Notes: a model not told the origin generated them from the letters alone. Positions 1 to 12,744 are shown, numbered from the stretch's first letter. The stretch is DNA of 64,000 bases from Acanthaster planci (GCF_001949145.1 NW_019091401.1:191492-255491), one strand, 5' to 3'. Numbers and translations: made by a program.

Positions 1-4
1 TCCA

Positions 5-882
5 TTAATTCATTTCACTCAAGACAGCTTGTGTGTTGTACCTCCATAAACTGTCTAATGTGCCTGGCTAAGGCTCATGTGAGAATCAGAGATTCCCATA
101 ATGATGGTAGGGTTTAGTCACATATGGAAAGAAGAGAAATTCCCCTTCAAATGGGACATGCTGTTGTCGTCGAGCTTGAAGTCGCCATCTTGTTCAAAAA
201 GTGATTTGAACAGTATCCTTATGTCCTGGAAACGACGTCACACGGCACACCGGCCTAGCGGACCATTCACTGAAAGCATGTCATGTCAGCACACGCACGC
301 CGATGACTGAATCCTGAGCGCCTTAAGTCCGGTGTACAGTTCCGAGGTAATCACAGCTGCCACTCAGGAATCAGTCACCGGCGTGCATGCCGACATGGTA
401 TGCTTTTTGTGAATGGTCCGCTAGGCTGGCGCACTGTGACGTTGTCTCCAGGACATTAACATACAGCTCAAATTGCTATGTGAACATGATTTGAACAAGA
501 TGGCGACATCGAGCTGACAAGACTTTTTCCAATTTGAAAGGGAAATTTCTCTTTTCTTCCCAAATACGAGTAAATCTCACCATCATTATTGGAATCTCTG
601 ATTGGCTCAATTGCAGAATACCCCGCCACCCCACATGATCAACCTCATAGCTAGGTACAAAGTGACACCCTCTTCTCAAGGGATTTTCACCTTGTTCTTG
701 TACCCATGTAACCAGTCATTCCAGGGGTCGTTTTGTTAGAGTGGCGGGGTATTCTGCAATTACTCTCTCTGATTTTCACTTGGTCCATAGCTGGGTGCAT
801 TAGACAGTTTAAGGATCATTTTGGAGGTGAATAAGGAGGATTTTAATTCGGGGTAAGAGATATTTTGAGTGAAATGAATTAA
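5..882. mobile_element. Long-hairpin foldback element (MITE-like), about 880 bp
   Basis: The two ends carry a perfect 18-bp inverted repeat (5-22 and 865-882) that begins with TTAA on each side. Inside it, about 88-320 is the imperfect reverse complement of about 345-605, so most of the element can fold into one long hairpin. Shared blocks include GCGGACCATTCAC and GCCATCTTGTTCAAA in both arms. No transposase reading frame is visible. The right arm is interrupted by a second small element at 610-760. A TTAA target would suit a piggyBac-type origin, but this is inference. Confidence 0.75.
610..760. mobile_element. Nested MITE with perfect 20-bp inverted ends
   Basis: 610-629 (starting ATTGCAGAATACCCCGCCAC) is the exact reverse complement of 741-760. 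The interior has no coding potential. The insert splits the right arm of the surrounding hairpin element: TCTCTGATT is present on both flanks, and the arm resumes after the insert. It therefore arrived after the larger element. Confidence 0.75.
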
Positions 883-885
883 CGG

Positions 886-3205
886 AAGCAAAAGCCTATG
901 GAAAATATTTGGACCCTTATACAGCCCGACCATTTCCAAATGTTAAAAAAGGCGATTTTTAGGGTCCAAGTTACTCGGACTAGCTAGGGGGCAAGTAGAC
1001 TAATTCCCACATGGACCCACTATACTGCGCATCAATGCATTCCATATGGAACTCAAATTCTCAATTCTCATTATCAGGGTGAGGAATTTCTGTAGAGATG
1101 TATGGGGGTTACAGCACTCAAACGTCTTTGTTAGAAACTACTACAGGAACCAGAACTCCTGTTTTTACAAAGGATACCTTCTAAGGTATAGGACACGTTG
1201 CTTTCTGGTGGTTCAGGCTTCGTTTCTTCTTGATCCGGAACGGTGGCTTGTTCTTCGACCTCCATTTTGTCAGCTACACGTGGATAACCATTTGTCACCA
1301 AGAGAGGGCGCTATTAAAATTTAACGGCGCAAGATAATCATGCATATGTTCTGCAGCTGCAAGCTGCAGTAGTGCGAAGAGGGCGCTGTCAGTGTTTAAC
1401 GGGTGCCTGTTTAGGTAAAAAAGTTTTCGAAGACCAGTGTGTTTTGAGCAACAACATAAAAGTATTTAATTTCTTCTAATCTTCTTATAATCTTCTTGTG
1501 TTCGAAGGCCTGATAATTATAAACGTTTTGACCAAGTCTGACAGTCTTTTTTTCAATGATGACGTTTTTCTCAAGGACTGAGGATTTTGAGGCTGTTTCT
1601 GTATAAGTTAGGTAAACTCAGGCTTTCGTGCTCAACTTTGGACTGGACTGGAAAGTATATATCCAGCAAGAAATGAGACAGAGAGGGTACCCCCAACATG
1701 TCCAATCGCTATACACACTTCCGACTATTGTTGCCTGACATATCCCCCTCCCTAGATGTCTGAAAAGAATTAAGACCAATATAAAGCGCGGGGGGGGGGG
1801 TTCTCCCCATCTCATAAAAAAATCTTGCTTGACATGGGACAGTAGCTTAATCAAGACAGGGCAAGTAATGTGACAGAATGTAAACACACTGGAGAATTAT
1901 TTCAACAGCAAAGCCGGGCACTGACATGATGAATGCCAAGTCGGGATGTGAAATCTACTGTAACAAAAATATTCCCGAATCGACCGTTATCTGAACTGAT
2001 TGTCTAAATTTGTGAAAATGGATGAATGGATAAATGGATGAAAATGATATTTTGCGACAAACAAGATACCTAACTGGCTTTGCACCAACGAGCGGAATTT
2101 TTTTTAAAGATTGTGATCATCTGGATTTAAGGATTACTTTTGGGGAGAACTATCGAGTTGCCCCTCCCCCCCAAAATGAAGCTGCGAACTAAGATCTATT
2201 ATTTTTAAAAAAAATAGTGTCTCAAAGACCTCGGGAACAATTGATGAGGGTGTAATATTCTCGTGCATTTGCTTTTGAGTAACAACAATAATGCATGCCA
2301 CTGTGCGAATAGCGATGACCAATGCTATCGCCCGTGCACGCTGGCTTGGTTTTCTATTTTGACGAGTTAAAAGTGATACGGGAATTAGTCAATCGGCTTA
2401 CTTTCAAGAATTGTTTTAATCCTTCCAATCAAGACCACCGTGTGTTACTTTGAGTGTGTTTGAGCCGCCACTACATGAATTACTACATTAATCAATTCCA
2501 TTTTCACACTTTGTTACAGCCTCAGTTTTCAAAAGAAATGATTTTTAAGCATCTGTAGACTATATTCATGACAATTTAAGTCCAAATACCTACCTTATAT
2601 TTGAAGATAATTCGCAATGGTGTGAAATTATAGAACGTTTACGAAAATTATTACTGGATAGTACTTATCTAAATTACAGAAATGTCGCAGTCCTTGGGAC
2701 ATTTGACAATACTCCTAAGCCTCCCAAAATAATTATTAAAAAATCGGGGCAATGTTGGGAGGGACAACATTTAATTTAACCCGTGGGTGGATTTTTTTTT
2801 TCAAAATTTTAGATTTCGTTCTTGAAGTGATCAAATTTTTTTCTCGTTTTTAATTAAAATGACACCTTGCATCTTATGATTCAGGGCAACAAAATTGATA
2901 CACATACACATTATTTAGCTGCCAGCGTCAGTAGTTGGAATAATTATTTTAAGTAATAAGCACATTTGCCACAATCAATTGCGGAAATCAATTTTTAAAG
3001 ATCAAATCATTTTTTGCCAAAATGAAATCGGATTTGCTTGCATTCAAATTACCTTGGGGCGAAAGAAGGTTTCTCCTGGTAGTTTTGGGAAGGACGTATA
3101 GGACACATTGGTATTTTCATCGGTCTAGAATTTTTTTCACAGGCCCTGGCCTTCGAAGTTTTCGTAGGAGCCCTCACCACACATTCAGTACGGAAGCACT
3201 TATGG
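886..3205. other. Intergenic, no gene seen
   Basis: I see no supported gene here, only short open frames without family motifs. Two copies of AGAGGGCGCT lie at 1303-1312 and 1378-1387. There is a G homopolymer near 1790-1800 and AT-rich sequence from 2500 to 3010. Confidence 0.5.
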
Positions 3206-3884
3206 GTGCAGACCACTAATTCAAGTGAGAATTTCTGTCCAAGCTCATTAGCATTAAAAGTGCCCCCCGTATCTTTCGAAAAAGGAGATTGTTTGGCTCC
3301 CAAAATGGAGAGATTGTGCAAATCGTTGCCAGGATCAACTCCCTGGGTCTTTGAGCTTTCATATGAGTGCAGAATGGCTAAAAACTACGGTTGAAAACTG
3401 GTCCTAAGTGCCCCAGAAAGTTTACGGTTGCCATTTGAAAAATGGCTGCACTCACACCTCGGAAAAATCACTTTGTGGGGGGGTGATTTTGTTTTGTGGG
3501 AATAGTTGAAAATGTAATTGGTTAACCCACATAAAATTGAAAAGAAATTGAAAGATTTGTGACCAGCCAATAATTTCAGTTTGTGTTTCAGAAATCTCAG
3601 GGATGTTGGCATGCCTGTTATTGGGCCGTGAACAATGCTGATTTTACACGGTTTTCAATGGGGCTTGAATTAGTGGAGTGCACCTCTAGGACCATTTTTC
3701 AACCATTTTAGCAATTCTGCTCTCATAAAGATCAAAGACCCAGGGAGTTGATCTTGGCAACGATTTACACAATCTCACTACTTTGAGGCCAAATAATATC
3801 CTTTTTCAAAAGATGCTGCGGGGGCACTTTTAATGCCAATGAGCTGGCCAGAAATTCTCACTTGAATATTGTAGTGGACTGCAC
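3206..3884. repeat. Inverted repeat hairpin just upstream of UQCRC2
   Basis: About 3206-3409 is the imperfect reverse complement of about 3679-3884, with a loop of about 270 bp. Shared blocks include TCAAGTGAGAATTTCTG, GCATTAAAAGTGCCCCC, and ATCAACTCCCTGGGTCTTTG with its complement. The hairpin ends about 120 bp before the UQCRC2 start codon. It looks like a foldback transposon, but I did not find clear target-site duplications. Confidence 0.75.
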
Positions 3885-4005
3885 CGCCGAATAGAGTTTG
3901 CGTAAACGTTGAGGGCGTCAACAAACGCGACGCCACCCGGGCCGTGAGGGCAACTACCGTGTCGATACCCACTCGCCATTTTGTGGTTGTGGTTGTAGAA
4001 AAAAA

Positions 4006-7000
4006 ATGATGTCAATGTCAGGATTACGTCCAGTTTTTGCCGGATTGTCGGTATGTTTCGAGATTAATTTGAATACATGTGTAATACAAAGGGTTCAGTG
4101 TTTTGATCGTACTAGTAATAACTGCGATAAGTTTTTATTTGCATAGTTGAAATGGAACTAAAATTTTAAGTGAAAAGCCGGGTTTAGCGAGTTGGTCGTA
4201 AGATTTGAATTGGATTTTCCATTAAATTCGATTCGTGAAGATATGATTCCTCTTGTAAACCTAATGAGAATTCCACAGATCATGTTGTCTTGCTCGGGTA
4301 CAGCTATAGAATACAAGGCCACTCGGTTTTGACTTAGATTTTTTTCGACCATCTACATTCATTTTGTGTTGCTTCGTTCTCAAAAAGAACTCTTTCGACA
4401 TCGTAGCCCCATAGCCTCCAACCGAGCACTCGATTTGGACTTCTTCCTGGAGACACTCCCATTCAATGCAATACCATAGCCAGTGGTTCTAGGGGTGGCC
4501 AAGTATTCTATAGTTTCTCCCTAAAAATAGAGCATAATGTTGTCAGGATTGTGAGGCACTCTCTGTTTGCCTCACAGATGCAACTTTTCATTGCTTTGTA
4601 GCCTATGGCATTCTGAATGTGCCGGTTTACTCTGTCTAAAAGTGCACTTTTTCAGTCAAATCCTCCCTGAAATAGCCATGATCATCTTAAGAGTGTATAG
4701 GCATCAAGCCTACCTGATTTGGAGCAATATGGAGTGATATGGCCAGGCAATAATCTACTTCTTTCAATGCAGTGAAGTCAGCGACTTTTGAAGTTATGCT
4801 GAAATTGTAATTGCACGTGCTTTGTTTCACCATATGATTATCAAAACTTTAGGCTTATTGTGACTCTTCATATCGATATTTATGTTTATATTGTCTTTGT
4901 AGTGTCAGACAATCTTGAGTGTCAGACCACGGACTTAGGTCATACAATCTCTTATCGATGTGTTTGTTGCGTTTGTCTAATTACTCCAAAGTTAAGCCTA
5001 TGAACTATCAAGACGCTACAAGCAAATATAATTGCTAAAGGAAAATAAAGAGAAACATGCATTTTTTAAATTGCTTTCTCCAATAAAAGTCAAGTTTGGA
5101 AGTGGATTCACAAAAGTAATGGCTCAAAACAAGAGGATTAAAATGGAACAGAAGACCTACATGTACAGGGATCCTGTAGAGGACTACAGCCGAAACTTTG
5201 ATAAAAATTAAAAGGAATGATATTGTTTCTTTCATTCGTCCAACTTTTTATTATCAAATTCATTGTCATGTGGTGTCAGTCCAGGCCACTGATAAGAAAG
5301 GCGCCTTGTTTATGTCAGAGTTTCCAAACACAGGCACAGCTGGGGCGAAGTGGAATGGGATGAGGTGCTGGTGGGGCACCGTGGGGATGGGCTAAGTACC
5401 AATGGGGCAAAGTGGTTCAGGGCCAAGTGACATGGGGCAAAGTAACCGACGCCCCTAAGGACTAGATTTTTTTTATCATATTGTGGGAAAGTGAATAAAT
5501 GAAACAAAATAAAGAATAGGGAGGCTCTGCTTGTTTGTTTCACTAAGTTGTTAAGGATCTTACAGCTTGTGTGTTTGTCCAAAATGAACCTTTGCTGTCA
5601 AGGCAGTAATTGCTTCATTCATTTACACTATTTTGTCATTTTGTGGAGGACGTAGCTGTGCATATGGAGAAAATGTTAAATTCCTACCACTTTTGGCAGT
5701 TGCTGAGAGGTCATTTCTCTTAAGGTGTCTTAAATGAAAAGATTACCAGGTGATTGATAATTAACCCTACTTGTCCAGTATCCATTAAACTCATTGTGTG
5801 CAGTGTCTGGCTTGCTCTGGCTTGCTCTACCAAGTGTTGAATTATGCTTGATCTTGTCAGGTTTGGGACTGCTTTAGTGCATGTCATCCTATACTGCAGA
5901 GACCCATCCATACCAGAACGGTATTACTCAAACTCTGAGTCACTTTGTTGGAGTTTATCAGGTTTGGTACAGTGACCTGCATGTACATGTGTCTGTTGAA
6001 GTTTGTTGGGTTCAGAATGTTCCCTAGTGCAAGAGCCTAGGGTGTTAGGGTTAAATCTGACCAAAGACATGTCATGTCCATTGATCATACCCAATTAAAT
6101 ATAGATCTGGCTAATGGCAGGTACAGTTTGTATACTTTGAAGCTGGAAGTGCGTAGCAGTGTTAACATTTCTGGACTGCTCAAATTAAGCCCATAATCTA
6201 GGGACTCTCAATACTGTATGTGGTAATCCTTAAACTCTGGGCATAACCTGTTAATGGCTCTTCATACCCTACTGTCCCTGAATCCTCCATTTCCAGTATA
6301 TTTTTCACACACCTATGGGAGTTGGAGCTGACATAGTTATGATCTCAGTAGTGCAGAGTGTTCAAGACGGATCTTTTTCAAAACTGGAAATAAGACTTTG
6401 TCTTTGCCGCTTTGAAACTTTTGATAGAACTTGACAGTTAAAGAGTGAATAACACTTGGCCCGAGTCTGGCTCAAGTCAAGGCAGCTGGAACTTCCCAAA
6501 ACATTTGTGCTAAAACTATGTTTATCCTCATCTGGTTATTTGTAGAGGAGACTGTACGCTGCACAGGTGGCAACAGCTACCCAGTCAGCTGACAAAACCC
6601 CTCTCCCACAGGAATCTGTACAGGTAGGTTGCTGTGAAATCATGACACATATGCAAGTGATGAAGATTTTCCTCCAATGTTTACAGTGTGTTCATTTGGA
6701 ATGGCCTCGAGCCCACATCATTAGGTGGAGCTTTTCGTCATGAGAGATGTCCGTAGCACCCTGGGGTGTCGCCCTCCAGTGACCAATATGTATGGGTCAC
6801 TCCATGGGGTTGGGGCACAATTTGTATAAATGAACAGCTATTTCCCTGCATGTGGATTCCCAACTGACATTGTTATACATCTTGCAAGGCTGAATACAGA
6901 GGTGTGTGTTATTTTTACAGAGTAAATGACCTACCTTGCAGGTCATGACAAGTGGTAAAAGTTACCAGTGTAACAAGGACACCGTCACAAATTGTACTTC

Positions 7001-10000
7001 AACCTCATGGAATGACCCGTATACATGTATTTCACTGGTGACCTCCGTAAGATGCGCACATGAAGATCAGAAGCATTAGCACTGTTCTGTCTCAGAACTC
7101 TTCTGACTTAAATCAGGTTACCCAAACCCCTGTAATAGCAAAAGGAAAAACGAGTTTTATTTTTTCTTTCCTGCTAAGGTTTCCAAGTTGAACAATGGCT
7201 TGACAGTAGCTTCGTTAGAGAACCACTCCCCAGTCTCTCGTATTGGCCTGTTAGTCAGTGCCGGTTGCCGCTATGAAAATACCCAGAATCTGGGCATTAC
7301 CCACTGTCTGCGCAGCTATGCCAATCTGGTAAGTTAACCTGGAGTTTCCTCCTCTGTGGAATTCCTTGAGGATTGCGCCTTTTACGTTATTAGAATGTGC
7401 AGTGTGCATATCAGATTGGACAGATCACTTTAGAAAATTTTAGAATGGTTTCAAAGAAATTTGTCAGTCCTGAAAAAGGTACACTCATAGCTCCTGCATG
7501 AAGCCTAGACATGGAATGTGTTTACTAACACAGTAAACCTACAGCGTCTGTGTCATTGTCTTGATATTGCCTTGTTTTTTTAGACAACAAGTAATGCAAC
7601 AACCTTCAAGATCACCAGAGGTTTGGATGACATTGGGGCCAGCCTGGAAGCAACCACCACTCGGGATCACATGCTGTACTCTGTACAGTGTCTGCGAACT
7701 CATATGTAAGTTCAAACTGGCAATGGTTTCAATCCTGACAACCCCAAGCCACTCAAACTACCAACAGTAGGTGTTGCCAAGTTGGACGTGGATCTGTGGG
7801 GGGGATGACCAAAAAGAAATAAAATAAACCCAGCCCCAGGGGGGGGGGAATTCCTGGATCTGCCCCTGGAAGTTTTGGCTGATTCATTACCATACATTAT
7901 GAACTTGTTATTCAACTTTATTGGATGGACAAAAGGCTAAGGTTGATGATGATTTTGTTTGAGTGGGAATACCTGGGGGAACATTCCATCGAGTGGCTGG
8001 CTAGTGGTACCATGTGTTGGACTGTGCTTGATCTTGTCAGGTTTGGTACTACTACTCTGTAAGTCACCCTTCTACTTCATAGACCCATCCATATCAAATG
8101 ACTCAAACTTCAGCAGCATTGGCTTGTTGGAGTTTAACAGGTTCTGTCCTGTCGAGTACTGATTACAGTGACCCGCTTGTAGCTGTTGAAATTTGTTAGT
8201 TTCTGTATTGTTTCTGGTTCAGTAGCATAGGGCAGTTGTGTGAGGCATCAATCAGCTTGTCATGTCTTGACAAGTCTGTTTTATTCTTCCTTCCCGTAGA
8301 GACACTGCAGCCTCCTTCCTCCAGGCAGCAACCACCGGTCAACAGTTCCGACCCTGGGAAATCAAGGACTACAGGCAAAGAGTGCTTTTTGATTTGGCAT
8401 CGGTCAGAGACCAGCTGCAGATTGGTAAGGGAAATAGGGCCAGGGTTCCCAGCCATCAGGGAAAACCTGGAGTTTTGAGGAAAATGGTTCAAATCAGGGA
8501 AATTTTGGTGACTTTTAAGCGGAAATAGGTTGACAAAATCATGCTGGACATTTGAAATTCCGCTAGGGAAAAATCAGGGAATTACGTTTTCATGAAATGC
8601 TGGGAACCCTGAGGGACATTTATCAGGATTCATAGCCATTAAAGAATGTATTTAAAAACAGAAGGATTCCCTGTGTTAAGTTTGGTAGTACAGACCCTGA
8701 GTAGCCCTGCTGGGATCAGAAGTTGCTTATTGTATTACTGTACGTATTCAGTATTCAATGCAAGTGGCAAGATGCACTGTGTAACTGGATATAGCCAAGG
8801 CTTGTGTATGTCCAGTGCACTGCGCAGAGCAGCAAATCATTTTTGCCCTGTGTTGCATGGAGAATGGCATTCATCATTTGTGGTTTTCGTTGCAGTTTAG
8901 CAGGCTTTGATTTGGGGTTAGGGCTGTTAGGACAATGAAGTCTGCTATCAGAATCTATAGTTTGCAACCTGTAATCGTCACACGATTTGTCGTTGACTTG
9001 GCAGAGGTTCTGGAGAATTTGCATGCGGCTGCCTTCAGAGACACCGTGGGCCGATCGCTGTATGCACCAGAATACATGGTGGACAAGATTGGTACTGAGA
9101 TGCTGTTAGATTACGTCAACAACATGTACACAGCTGAAAATACGGCCCTGGTTGGCATTGGTAAGACCAGGCATAGTTGAGGAGTCAATGTATACATAAC
9201 TGCAGATGAATGACCTCTGTACTGATAAAAGGATTCATATACTGTAGCCATATTAAAATGTCCTTTTGTGTATCAGTGTTATTTTATCCATACTTTTGGG
9301 AATGATTACCCCGAAAACTAAACTTGCAAGATAAGCAACAAATGACTTCTGAAAGTCCCCACAAGCAGGAATGTGCATGTATTTCTTGCTTAGAATGCAG
9401 TAAGCAACAGATCATTGTTTGAAGGCCGACTAGGATAGAGTAGCCAGTGGTTGTATGTGTGCTCAAAAATTGAGTTTCCTGATGCTAAGTAATAAAAAAA
9501 ATCAACAACTGTTTTTAGGTGTGGATCACGGAGACCTGAAGTCATTCGGTGAGAAGTTTGATGTGAAAAGGGGTGTGAAGACAGAGACACCAGCAGCTAA
9601 ATACGCAGGTCAGTGGGAATGCATGGATAGAGATTTTCTTTCCCTCCCAAATTTAGTAAGACCTGCTTTTTATGTTAGACTGAGAGCTTAGAAATGTTTT
9701 TGAACACTCTGTTTTAAAGACTTGGCACAATTCTCTTAGAGTTGTTCTCAAAGGAATAGTCCAGGTATTCTCACCGAGAAGCATTTTAAAGTCCTGTTTG
9801 AATAATTTGAAAGACCTGGTTTGTGTTTAAAAAAAGAGGACGGTCTGTCTTTGATTGAACCTGAACCATGCAAAATCTAACAGGATTCCATTTGATTTAC
9901 ACCCTGGGGATAAGGAGTGAACTGGATTCTTGAAGGAACATTCTAAATGAACAAGACACAATCCAACTTTTAAGAGTCATTTTTGTAAATGTTTCGTCTT

Positions 10001-12744
10001 GACAGGGGGTGAGATTCGCACCCAGCGGGACTCACCTTACTCCTACGCAGCGGTAGCCGTGCAGGGCGCCAGCCTGAGTAGTAAGGAGCTACTCACCCTA
10101 GGTGTCCTGCAACAGCTGATGGGGGTGGGACCTTACATCAAGTGGGGCAGTCAGCAGGCATCGTCCAAACTAAACCAGGCTGCCGGCAAGGCTACCATGT
10201 TGCCATTCTCGGTAAGGAAGATTGTCGCCACCTAATGTTCATGTTAGAAAACTTAAGTGTTTGCAGAGTTTGAAAATGTCTGGTTAAATGTTAGGCTTTA
10301 TGCACGAGATTCCAAAGTAGGTCAGTAATTCAAGAAATTCTGCATTGTTGTCCAACAGGCAAGCTGTTTCAACATGTCCTACAGTGACACAGGTCTATTT
10401 GGGATATTTGCTGTCACCCAAGGTGACCAGATGGGAACTGTGAGTAACTTGATATTGTTGGAATGGAGAATCAGTGTTTGTCTGCACTTATGTTAGATCA
10501 CAGTCAGTGATGTGAACTTTGGCCACACAGGTACCACCCACCAAATTTAGTTGATAATTTGACAAAGTTTGATGCGCACAAAGTGGAAATGCCATCTTAA
10601 TATGCCTGCTTATCTGGCTACCAGCCTTTCTTGAAAAAAGATTTTCAGTAATAGTCACTTGAGATTAGGTTAAAGGTCCTGTGTTGGATTGTTAATGTTG
10701 TTTTGTCATGTGATGGTCTTAAGAGGCCTTGACTTCTCAAATGATTCCTGAAAACTCAGTCTCACATTGTTTTCATTTTTTATGTTGGTATTCATAAATT
10801 TGTATAGTGTTCTGGAATGATCAGAATTTCAGACATTCAAGTATGAATGGTTGTTCTTGTCAGATGCTGAAATCAATGGTAGGCCAGATGGGAGCTATCA
10901 CCAAGGGAAACATTGAAGACAAGGACCTGACCCGGGCAAAGTAAGATACTAATGTATGTCATTTCCAGACTTTAACAGTGACGCCAGTTAAGTTCATCCC
11001 AAATCAAATCCTTTGTTTTGCATACTCTGGATTGTACTGCTCAGACATATTCTAGCATCTTAGGATCAGACTGAAAGAGAGAATGCAGCTTTGGCTACTT
11101 GAGTGAAGTCCACCTCAGCCCTGAACTATACAGCCTTTCAGCTAGAGACCTGTATCAAGGCAGGGTTTATGAGGACTTGGCTCCAGCACTGGTGTGGTGT
11201 TCATGATAAACGCACTGTTAAATTTGCTTCTTTTTGAAGGAACCAGCTCAAAGCAGCAATCCTGATGAACCTTGAGAACCAGTCCACCATCTTTGAGGAC
11301 ATTGGGGTACAAGCCCTCTGTACTGGAGACTATGTCACCCCGGCAGCGATGATAGCTGAGGTAGATGCCATCACTGGACAGGATGCACTTCAGGTAAGCT
11401 TGACTGTCAGCTGAAGAGAGAGTGGTTTTAGTTTAGGAAAATGGAAGGCTCCTAAGACGTGTGTTTAACCCCTTCACGCCGGGACGCGGATAGAGATTAA
11501 AAATTGAGATCCTCAGCCCGCTTTTCAGCTATTATTCTCGGCCCACGCTCGAGCAAACACGGTGAAAGAAGGCAGACCCTGGCTCTTGTGTATATGGTAA
11601 TTGGTCTTTGTGCGTTGCCCAGAAATGAAAAGACCGAATTTGCATCATAATCACCAGCTTCACAATAGTCCCCACTTAGAAAAGAGGCAACGGGAATGTG
11701 GAAGCTTGAGTAGAGCCATATGCTACCGAACAATCAGCCTTTTCACCGTGTAATTCAAAGCGTGCAGAGCACGCAGGGCCACAAACCGAGAATCTGCAGT
11801 TTGGCAGGTGGCCTTTGTGGCCAAGCAAGGCTGGAATTCTTGGAGTCGGCTTTCGGGAAGAAATTCCCGTCGTCATGGGGTTAAGGAAAGTACATTTAAC
11901 TCATTGTTTCAGACCCGGGAATGCTTTTATTCAGAATAGTCATCGGGTCCATTTTTATAACGGGGTTTGCTCTTACACTGACATATAACACTGGATACTC
12001 AGTGTTATATATATGAGTATGGCCGCTGCACAACTGACCAACTTATGCCAGTCCATAATATTTTTTATAACACACCTCAGTCCAATGTGTAAAGTAAGAA
12101 ATGAAACTTTTTATTAAGGTTTTCGTAACTGAACTGATATTTATTCAACCATGAACTATAATTCAGCAATTTGAGGATTGTTTTATTTATCCAGAATTCA
12201 ATGTTTGATTTGCTGTTCACTGTGCTTGTTATGTGAGGGCACTGTAACCAGTCTCAAATATTTTGTAACTGGGCACTATCCAACTCGAGCAGAAGCACCG
12301 CCTCATCAGGTAAAAAGAGCCATATTGGTCAGGAGGGTTCATTTTGTTGGAAGTGATGCAGGTGTAACGTGTGCATTTTGTAGTCGTTCATGAATCATTG
12401 ACGTTCAGTTCCGACAAAAGGAGTCTCCGTTGCTGAGAAAAATGGGCCCTCTCTTGGTCTAGCTCGAGGCTCATACTTTGGAAATTGCAAGCGTGATGTC
12501 TTGTGTGCATTAGCCTGTATTAGCGAGCCCCATGTGACCTTGTTTTGGCCACCCAGAATAAAGAACCAACAAGAGGTGTGTTATATAGTGCAATAGTGCT
12601 TTGAATAGAGGTTAGCACGTCTGTGACATTTGGATCTTGTTTATGTGTTAGGTTGCCAAGCGGATATTCAATGGTAAGCTGTCCATGGCTGCCAGCGGAG
12701 ACTTAGGTAACACCCCTTACTTAGACCAGCTCCTCAGTGCATAG
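4006..12744 (+). CDS. UQCRC2: Cytochrome b-c1 complex subunit 2 (core protein 2), mitochondrial
   Basis: Twelve exons: 4006-4050, 6546-6623, 7179-7328, 7584-7705, 8300-8424, 9005-9160, 9519-9608, 10006-10211, 10359-10439, 10864-10940, 11240-11393, 12652-12744. All junctions are GT-AG with matching phase, giving 458 residues (human about 453). The start at 4006 opens an Arg/Ser-rich, acid-free leader (MMSMSGLRPVFAGLS, then RRLYAAQ) typical of matrix import. The protein is a structural core subunit of respiratory complex III in the inner mitochondrial membrane and belongs to peptidase family M16. The N-terminal M16 domain has SAGCRYENTQNLGITHCLR, where the HxxEH zinc site is degenerate (H83 remains, E and the second H are gone), as expected for core 2. 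Later blocks VLENLHAAAFRD, GGEIR and the C-terminal MAASGDLGNTPYLDQL match the family. The short first exon is placed by leader character, donor and phase, so it is slightly less certain. Confidence 0.95.
5340..5460 (+). repeat. Degenerate GGGGCAAAGTGACC-type repeat
   Basis: In UQCRC2 intron 1, the motif GGGGC(A/G)AAGTG recurs at short intervals, ending in GGGGCAAAGTAACCGACGCCCC-like sequence. The reverse complement, GTCGGTCACTTCGCCCC, occurs twice at about 27734-27800. It is a dispersed repeat whose class I cannot name. Confidence 0.5.
5825..6060 (+). repeat. Dispersed repeat, copy in UQCRC2 intron 1
   Basis: This stretch is similar in order and spacing to about 8005-8240 in intron 4 of the same gene. 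Shared blocks are GCTTGATCTTGTCAGGTTTG, GACCCATCCAT, ACTCAAACT, TTGGAGTTTA and CAGTGACC. It is non-coding; the repeat class is unknown. Confidence 0.6.
8005..8240 (+). repeat. Dispersed repeat, copy in UQCRC2 intron 4
   Basis: Second copy of the repeat seen at 5825-6060, in the same orientation and with the same block order but diverged. It lies just upstream of exon 5 (8300-8424). Confidence 0.6.
11465..11884. mobile_element. piggyBac-like MITE bounded by TTAA, 420 bp
   Basis: Located in UQCRC2 intron 11. It begins TTAACCCCTTCACGCCGGGA and ends with the near-inverse, which read from the other strand is TTAACCCCATGACGACGGGA. TTAA at both ends fits the TTAA target duplication of piggyBac transposons (established for the superfamily). 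No transposase frame is present, so it is non-autonomous. A second copy starts at 63876 and matches through the first 120 bases. Confidence 0.8.
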
